A stretch of DNA of 64,000 nucleotides from Henricia sp. BOLD:AAB3569 (Eukaryota; Echinodermata; Asteroidea; Spinulosida; Echinasteridae). The notes below the pieces were generated by a model. The model saw only the letters and a list, made by a program, of their open reading frames with translations. It did no database searches and was not told the DNA's origin. The DNA is taken from contig JBBELK010000450.1 in assembly GCA_037783545.1 (NCBI GenBank), forward strand, positions 682,001-746,000, in the 5' to 3' direction. Every line of letters starts with the position of its first letter. The first letter of the stretch is position 1. Positions 45,301-54,300 of the stretch are shown here, one piece after another. A program made the position numbers and the translations under genes.

Positions 45301-48300
45301 ATAAAATGAAGCTTTGTTTTGAAAGATTTCCACGAGATTTTTGTCTGTTTGGTGTTGAAAACTTTAGTTTACAACTGCATGTGCTTTTGTTATTGTTGTA
45401 CAGTATTTTTTGTTACTCCTGAACTCTAACCTTTTTTTTTTAACCCTCCACCCCCACCCTAACCCCTTTTCCCAAGTTTGGACAACATGACTGTGGACTT
45501 GAGCGAACGAGTGCAAGTCCACAATCCGTCACTTTTTCCCGCAAATTGTGGACTTGAATGGGTTTCGAGTCCACAGTGCGACCGCAATGCCCACACAGCC
45601 AATGAGGGCTCGATGCCAGAATTATGTACTATGGATTTTGTAATGTCCTATGATTCAGTTACCAAATGAATAAATGAATAGAATTCAACCATGGATTCCT
45701 TTAACTGTTTTACAAATGTTAAAATAAAAAGATATCCTTTTAATCCTTAATCATGAAATGGCACCCTACATGTACATATGTATATCCAATTTAGTTTCAA
45801 TACTTTGTTTCACTTTTAGTATAATGTAGCTAAACATTTGGTGTTTACTTTGGAACTAAAACGAAAGATCAGAATGATGGGGAATTTACAAGATAAAAGT
45901 TTCAGTTTCAATTTTGTTTGTAAACAGATAGGAAAGTCCTTATTGGTAACTATTGTAATTTATATCTGCTATATAGACATGATAGATGACTACTTGTTAA
46001 TGTTTGTAGGGCATAATGCGTGTCACTCTACCGGTATGTACCTGTGTATTATTTCCTGTTGACTTGATTCAAAGACAAAGACTAGTAGCGCGAGATACTC
46101 TGCTAGGATGGGAATGTGAGGCCACTCATTTTAGTGTAATTTTACAACTGGCCTTGCCGGTTGGTGAGCAATTGGCAACAGTTTTGTGTCAATTAAACCT
46201 GAAAGTAGTAACAATGGATGCTGACAATACAACTCACTTTGGAGAACTGTTTGATGCTATGAATGAAAGCGATTGGTCGGATGTTTATAATGAAACATCC
46301 CAATATAGCTACGGAGCCCGGGTCTTTGTAGCAACGACCATAATGATTATTAGTCTACTTGGAATCGCAGGCAACGCCATTGTTCTGATTTCTGTCGCAC
46401 TATCGAACAAGCTACAAACAGTAACCAATGTCTTCGTGGCTAACCTGAGCATAGCCGATTTACTCATGAGCCTGTGCGGTTTTATCAACTCTGTGATCGT
46501 TCTGATCCGTGGTGGTCTGCCAACATCGCTGCAAAATCTCTGCGTATTGGTCGCCTTCATGTCCCCATCCGTGGCCGGCGTCATCATGTTCAGTATCGCG
46601 TCAATCGCCGTGAATCGCATGCTGCTAATCGTCAAACACGCTACCGTGTACCGGATCATGTACAAGCCGCGTAGGCTCATTGCTATGGTTACACTCATCT
46701 GGTTGATACCGTTCCTTCTGACAACGATTCTCGTCGCAACGGGAACCGGGCGACTCAGCTACAACCGTCGTATCCATGTCTGTCTCGATGACAGCGAGAA
46801 CACCCAGTCCAGCCTCTACAAAACCATCCTAGCTGGGACTCTATTCCCTATTCCTCTGATACTAACACTCGTCTGTTACGCCATCGTCTACGTTTTTCTC
46901 CGCCGTCACTTCAAGAAAGAGAAACAGGCACGATCTAGCTTCCGTAATCGTGCATCGACAACCACGACCTCCCAGGAAACCAGTTTTATGGACGTTGGCA
47001 TCAACACCTCCGCCGACGTCTTACGTAAGAAGCGCATCCACAAGCACCAGGTTCAGATCACAAAGAATCTCTTCATCGTATCATGCATCTGTTTCTTGCT
47101 TCCGCTACCAAACATGACTTTCATCATTCTCGGTCGTGATGACTTGTTCCTGTATGCTTCAATCTTCCTGTTTGTAAACAGTGCCGTTAATCCGGTGCTT
47201 TACGGAGCCAAGCATCCGATGTTCAAGGAAGTCATGTTATGCATTCTGCATCGCAAGTGGTCAGCCATTCCCGAACCATCACGCATTCTCAAAGCCTTGC
47301 TTCGAAAGAGTTAAAGTAATCCACTTTGTTTGCAGCATATTGTCCATCAAGCCAACAACAGTGTTGTACAGTCATAATTGGCCACTGGACAAGAAGACCA
47401 CCTGCTTATACTGGCTTCCTACATGTATCTTTCATCTGAAATGCGACATGTATAATGCAACCTTTGGGCGTGTTTGTTTCATGACAGATCCGAATCCAGA
47501 TCCCGAGTTGTTTCACCGAGCAGAAACAAACGAGACTGCTCTCAACTAGGATCTGAAGTCACGTGAATTTCAATTTATTTACCAAATTTTCCAAATTTCA
47601 CCCACGACATTCATCGTAAATAAACAAACAGCCCAAATCTGTTTGTATCGTGTAAATCGTGTGTTGCCTCTGAAAACTGAAACGACACGGTTTTACTCGC
47701 ACAAAAATCTTCGATGTTTACATCGCCATTTTGGATCTAGCGCTGAACCATCTCTTGAGAAGGATTCCACAGATCACAGATCTCGATCAGGATGTGCGCG
47801 AAGTGAACGAGTTCACCTTGGATATGCGCCGATCTGAATCTGGATCCGACCGAAACAAACACGCCCCCTGTAAAATTTACAGTGACAAGTCCTTTACAGT
47901 TCCAAGGGTGGCCACTACAGACGATTTTAACTGTAGTACTCATACTGGAGTACTAATCAAGCGCTTGTAATTGAACTTGGATATCAAGGTACTTGTACTC
48001 GTGAAGCAACAGACATGGGACTTGACTTTCTGACATTTCAGATGTTCCAAACTTAAGTCGGAGATACAATTAAACAAGTTGTTTTCAAAACAGATTTATG
48101 CCTGCAGCACACCCTTGCTATTTACCAGCAAGGTGTGCGCTGAAACCTCAGGCCAGTCTGACCATACACCGAACGACTAGAGCAAATCAAACTCATGGAG
48201 GACGCCATTACATGCATAATGCAGCTTTGCATCATTACGTGCTACCAATGAAGCTCTTGATTGGCTCAAGACAAATTGTAAATATTTATACCTTGCATAC

Positions 48301-51300
48301 CCGCATATCTGAAGCCCGCCCATTTTCGGCCAAAACTGGCCGAAAAAATAAAGAAAGACATTAAACCCGGAAGTGCAGACGCGACAAGGCTGTCTTTCGA
48401 GCTAGGGCAGATCGTACGCAGCTAGTGCTGTATGTACGCAGCCAGTGTGTTGCCGTACGGGTTGTACTATGGAAGTCGTGATCGCACGGTGGCTCGTTTT
48501 AGTGCCATGTGTAGTTTGCATGCGCTAGACCCAATATTCTCTCGTACAGCAAAAGCTTGGAGATGGCCTTGGACAAGGCTAATGTTTTTGGTGAAATATT
48601 TTAATGAGTTGAAATTCATTTTAGTATACATGTATTCTTATAATTAGTTATTGGATGGCTTTGAGGCTGATATGAGAATATACCGCACGAGTCATGAAAA
48701 TACTGAACGAGTCGAAGGTGAGTTTGGTATTTTGATGACAAGTGAGGTATATTCTCATATCACCCGAAAAGACGTCCAATATTATTGTTATATAAAATGA
48801 AGCTTTGTTTTAAAAGATTTCCGCAAGATTTTTGTCTGTTTGGTATTGAAAACTTCAGTTTACAAATGCATGTGCATGTATTAATTGTTTATGTTTTTAT
48901 GTGTTTTCGTATAGTTTTATCACTTTATTTCTTGCCACTCTTAAGTATTTTAAGTTCATGTCTTTGTTTGATTTTATCATGTCCTATCCTTCCACTTTAT
49001 TGTATTAATTTATTCCTAAATTTGCGTTTCTTTGTGGTGTACTGTGGCGGTCTAGTCGATCGTATTCAAAACCTAGGTTAGTTCCAAAGGTAGTAGGTTC
49101 GAATCCCTGACCTGTCCATCCATGGTGCGTGTACCCTTGAGCAAGATACTTTGCCACGCATTGCTTCTCTCCACCCAGGAGCAAAATGGGTACCTGAGAG
49201 GGGAGCGAAAGTTTATGTGTTTGATTAGCCGTTGAGCGCCTAAGGCAACCAGGGCTGTATACTCCCTAGGGGGCTGTATACTCCCCAGGGAGCTGAGATG
49301 GTATATGGAGTAATTTAGTGGAGCCCTATGATCAGGGTGATGATAATGTAGGCGACTTGATCGGGATTTCCCCGGATAAGTGCGCGGTATAAATCCATAT
49401 CATTATCATTATCATTACTCTGTTTTATAGTGTCTATATTTGTTAACAGGGCCCTTATTGATAGCAGTTTTTATGTAAACTGAAGAGGCCACCCTGTATA
49501 TATAAAACAGCTAATAATAATAATAATGTGCTTTTGTTATTGTTGTACAGTATTTTTTGTTACTGTACTCTTGCGCCTGTAGCACACACGCGCAATCCAT
49601 TCACTCGAAGCACGATGCGCGCGTACGCGTGTGCTTGGGTGCGCCCAGCGTGCACGCACATCAGATTGGGGCTCTTTGCTGCACAGTATCAGAAATGCAC
49701 GGTATCCGCAAAAGCTTCATTTTATATAATAATCTGAAATACATGTACATGCAAGGAAAAAATATACATATATATATACAAGATTATGGTTGTGATAGTG
49801 GCATTACTTTGTATGCCAATTAGATCAAAAATATCATTTTATGATTCAATATTTCATCACTGTATTAGAAAAGAAAGTGGCATTCAAAGCCTAAAATAAT
49901 CAAGTATTAGCTGCTCCTGAGGGGTGTGAAGTGCAACTTATGTATGTTTGTTACTTGCATCTTGTTTGTGTTTGTTTCCGTCTTGTATGTTTGTTTCTGT
50001 CTGTGATAGTGTAACAAGGTTTTCTCCCACTTGTTATTTGCTACTCGACACAAGGAAGAACAGACAGGAAAACTTATTCAGAAACAAATCATTCCACGTT
50101 TATTTCAACACTCGTGATTCAAGCAAGTCCAGAACAAGAATGGCGCTCAGGAAACGTTTCCCCCGCGAACAGGTGTCCCTTCCTCCTAGCAGGGGCACGC
50201 GCCAACCGGCTCCGTGTGGAGCCGTGTTAGCGCCCTCAGTGCCCTCAGCGCCGTCAATCGCATGCTGCTAATCGTCAAACACGCTACCGTGTACCGGATC
50301 ATGTACAAGCCGCGTAGGCTCATTGCTATGGTTACACTCATCTGGTTGATACCGTCCCTTCTGACAACGATTCTTGTCGCAACGGGAACCGGGCGACTCG
50401 GCTACAACCGTCATATCCATGTCTGTCTCGATGACAGCGAGCACACCCAGTCCAGCCTCTACAAAACCATCGTAGCTGGGACTCTATTCCCTATTCCTCT
50501 GATACTAACACTCGTCTGTTACGCCATCGTCTACGTTTTTCTCCGTCGTCACTTCAAGAAAGAGAAACGGGCACGATCTAGCTTCCGTAATCGCGTATCG
50601 ACAACCGTGTCCTCCCAGGAAACCAGTTTCATCAACACCTCCGCCGACGTCTTACATAAGAAGCGCATCCACAAGCACCAGGTTCAGATCACAAAGAATC
50701 TCTTCATTGTATCATGCGTCTGTTTCTTGCTTCCGCTACCAAACATGACTTTCATCATTCTCGGTCGTGATGACTTGTTCCTGTATGCTTCAATCTTCCT
50801 GTTTGTAAACAGTGCCGTTAATCCGGTGCTTTACGGAGCCAAGCATCCGATGTTCAAGGAAGTCATGTTATGCATTCTGCATCGCAAGTGGTCAGCCATT
50901 CCCGAACCATCACGCATTCAAAGCCTAAAATAATCAAGTATTAGCTGCTCCTGAGGGGTGTGAAGTGCAACTTATGTATGTTTGTTACTTGCATCTTGTT
51001 TGTGTTTGTTTCCGTCTTGTATGTTTGTTTCTGTCTGTGATAGTGTAACAAGGTTTTCTCCCACTTGTTATTTGCTACTCGACACAAGGAAGAACAGACA
51101 GGAAAACTTATTCAGAAACAAATCATTCCACGTTTATTTCAACACTCGTGATTCAAGCAAGTCCAGAACAAGAATGGCGCTCAGGAAACGTTTCCCCCGC
51201 GAACAGGTGTCCCTTCCTCCTAGCAGGGGCACGCGCCAACCGGCTCCGTGTGGAGCCGTGTTAGCGCCCTCAGCTCGTCAGCCGGCCTAACCGTGGAATG

Positions 51301-54300
51301 GTGCTGGCTCCATCTGCTAGCCGATTGGGACCGGCGTTACACTGCCCCCTCCGAGGACCCTGCTTTGTCCTCAAAGCAGGCAGTGAACCCCGCTGTCTCG
51401 CCGGGGAGACGGTTCCTTTACAAAGGGTAGCATGGCCAGAAAAAGAAACACAAGTCGGGGACCGCTCCGGCCGGATACGACTCCCCTCTGGTGGCTGCCT
51501 ACGCAGAAATCGTGTCCCGGACCGGCCACTTTCGTGGTGCCGATGGCGCGATGGTGGCGATGTCGGGGCTCTCCGGGCATGGTCCTCTTCCCTGGGCCAG
51601 CGGTCGGGGGAAGGTGGAGTCGGCTGGAGTGCCGCAGCAACCGGGGGTTGCTCCGAGGTGGTGCTATTCCCCCCACAAACTAGCGGCTCTGACAGGGTGG
51701 GGTGCCACAGCGGCTGGGGGCGGCTCCGACTGGTCACCAGCCCTCCTTCACTCCCTGCCCTCACCGTCCAGCTCGTCGTCGCTGGCGTGCACCTCCAGCA
51801 CATCGTCGACTGTCACGGTCGCCACCCTCCCCTGTTGCCGGGCACAGTACTGGAGGTGGCGCTGTCGAATGTCCTCCCGGTAGAACGCTCTCCCGCACCC
51901 GAAGGGGCACTCGAAAGGCATCATCGGGTGCTTGTCGCAGTGCCGGCATCGGAAGCGGCCCATCCTACGGATGTTGGCGATGGCCCCCTGCTCTGGTTTG
52001 AGCACTTCCCGGCCTCCGGCTTTCGCATCCTCTCCTTGGTTTTCCTTGGCCGAGTGTCTCCTGGCCTTTGGCGGCCTCTACCTCCTCCTGGTCCAGCAGG
52101 GCCTCCTTGGTCTCGGCGGCCTCCTCTTCGCAGGGAGCTGCGGCGTCGGGCTCAAAACATCTTCTCCACCCCGTCGCCGCCTCGCCCAGGTACACCATCC
52201 CAACCCCTCTCCATTGTCTTTCCTTTACCGCTCCTCGAATGATCTGGTGTCCAGCCGGCACCACCGTATTCTAAGGAACATGAACCTTTGACACCGATGG
52301 GTGCTGTTCGTAGCCTTCTAAAGCCGCGGACCTTGATCAACATTCTGTTGTCCCCTCACCGCCACTGGCAACGGTACGTCGACAGGAAGTCTATCCCCAG
52401 GATGACATCCGGCTCAATTTTAGCCACAATGCAGGCGTGGTTCAAGACCTGATCTCCGATCTGAAGTTCAAAGGTAGCCTCACATAGGGTTGTGCAGTGC
52501 GGAGCAGATTCCCTTGCTCCGCACCATAGGGTTGTGCAGTGCGGAGCTGATCTCCACAGGGATGTGCAGTACGGAGCAGATTCCCTTGCTCCGCACCTAT
52601 TTAGGTTTGAGAATTGGTTCTCAAACCTATATAGGTTTGAGAACCAATAATAATTATAATTGGTTCTCAAACCTATATATGTTTGAGAAACACAGTTTTA
52701 CAACCGTGGACGGTCCACGTTTGTTAAAAGGTCCACGGTTTGAATGTGTTTATTGCTATGAAGGTCCACGATTGGAGGAAAATACACACGCACAGTCTTC
52801 CTACCCATACACTATGTGGACATTCCTTTGTTCTTGTGTAGTTAAGAAAACTGCTCAAAAATTCAAAAAACACTAAACCCTAAACTTTGAACCCCCACCC
52901 CGACCCCATACCTTATTTTTAAAGCTTGGACAACCCGACTGTGGACCTGTGCAAGTCCACACAGCGTCATCTCTTCTTGGTTTATGTGGACTTCCTTTGT
53001 TCCCAAGTCCACATACATGTAGTGTTTGTAATGCTAATGCACACACACACTAACACACACAGCCAATAAGGGCTCGGTGCCAGAATTATGTACAGTTTAT
53101 GGATTTTGTAATGTCCTATGATTCAGTTACCAAATGAATAAATGAATAGAATTCAACCATGGATTCTTTTAACTGTTTTGTGTTAAAATAAAGAGATATC
53201 CTTTTAATCTTTAATCATGAAATGGCACCCTATATCCAATTTAGTTTCAATACTTTGTTTCACTTTTAGTATAATGTAGCTGAACATTTGGTGTTTACTT
53301 TGGAACTAAAACGAAAGATCAGAATGATGGAGAATTTACAAAATAAAAGTCTCAGTTTCAAATTTTTTTCTGTAAGCCTACAGTATCAGTGGTATCATTA
53401 GCCTTAAGAATGCCTGCAACCAAGGTTCTCTATTTAATAAAATATTGGTAACTATTGTAATTTATATCTGCTACATAGATGACTACTTGTTAATGTTTGT
53501 AGGGCACAATGCATTTGTAGGGCACTCTACGTGTTATTTCCTTTTAACTTGATTCAAAGACAAAGACTAGTAGCACGAGATACTCTGCTAGGATGGGAAC
53601 GTGAGGCCACTAATTTTACAGTGTGATTTTACAACTGGCCTTGAATCAATTAAACTTGAATGTAGTAACAATGGATGCTGACAATACAACTTATTTTGGA
53701 GAACTGTTTGATGCTATGAATGAAAGCCATCGGTCGGATGATAATGAAACATCGCAATATAGCTACGGAGCCCGGGTCTTTGTAGCAACGACCGTAATGA
53801 TTTTTAGTCTTCTTGGAATCGCAGGCAACGCCATTGTTCTGATTTCTGTCGCACTATCGAACAAGCTACAAACAGTAACCAATGTCTTCGTGGCTAACCT
53901 GAGCGTAGCTGATTTACTCATGAGCCTGTGCGGTTTTATCAACTCTGTGATCGTTCTGATCCGTGGTGGTCTGCCCGCATCGCTGCAAAATCTCTGCTTA
54001 TTGGTCGCCTTCATGTCCCCATCCGTGGCCGGCGTCATCATGTTTAGTATCGCGTCAATCGCCGTCAATCGCATGCTGCTAATCGTCAAACACGCTACCG
54101 TGTACCGGATCATGTACAAGCCGCGTAGGCTCATTGCTATGGTTACACTCATCTGGTTGATACCGTCCCTTCTGACAACGATTCTTGTCGCAACGGGAAC
54201 CGGGCGACTCGGCTACAACCGTCATATCCATGTCTGTCTCGATGACAGCGAGCACACCCAGTCCAGCCTCTACAAAACCATCGTAGCTGGGACTCTATTC

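Larger units (their letters stand above)
45441..48196. repeat. Segmental duplication, copy 1 (with GPCR paralogue 1)
   Basis: Similar to 52889-55256 across 5' flank, GPCR and 3' flank. Shared landmarks include the AAGTCCACA-rich stretch (45478-45560), the GAATAAATGAATAGAATTC segment near 45665 and the ATGCCTGCAGCACACCC block at 48098. Copy 1 carries a ~400 bp insertion (47466-47870) missing from copy 2. Confidence 0.88.

Noticed and set aside
46016-46213. N-terminal extension of GPCR paralogue 1 to a 432-residue protein
   Set aside because: The upstream 66 codons are not conserved in frame in paralogue 2, while ATG 46214 with its context is.
49918-50238. TGAGGG...CCCTCA as the LTR boundaries (a neat LTR-GPCR-LTR capture)
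   Set aside because: The TGTAAC...GTTACA pair gives longer inverted termini, an adjoining polypurine tract and an AATAAA in the right orientation; the duplicated block extends beyond either definition.
50214-50933. Functional 239-residue GPCR
   Set aside because: TM1-TM3 are absent, the start lies in LTR sequence and the tail is replaced.
51748-52005. Host C2H2 zinc-finger gene
   Set aside because: A single, atypical finger between a retropepsin remnant and an LTR on the same strand fits a retroelement better.
51298-52242. 314-codon plus-strand open frame as a gene
   Set aside because: It is antisense to the retropepsin and zinc-finger segments, in a GC-rich island where long chance frames are expected.
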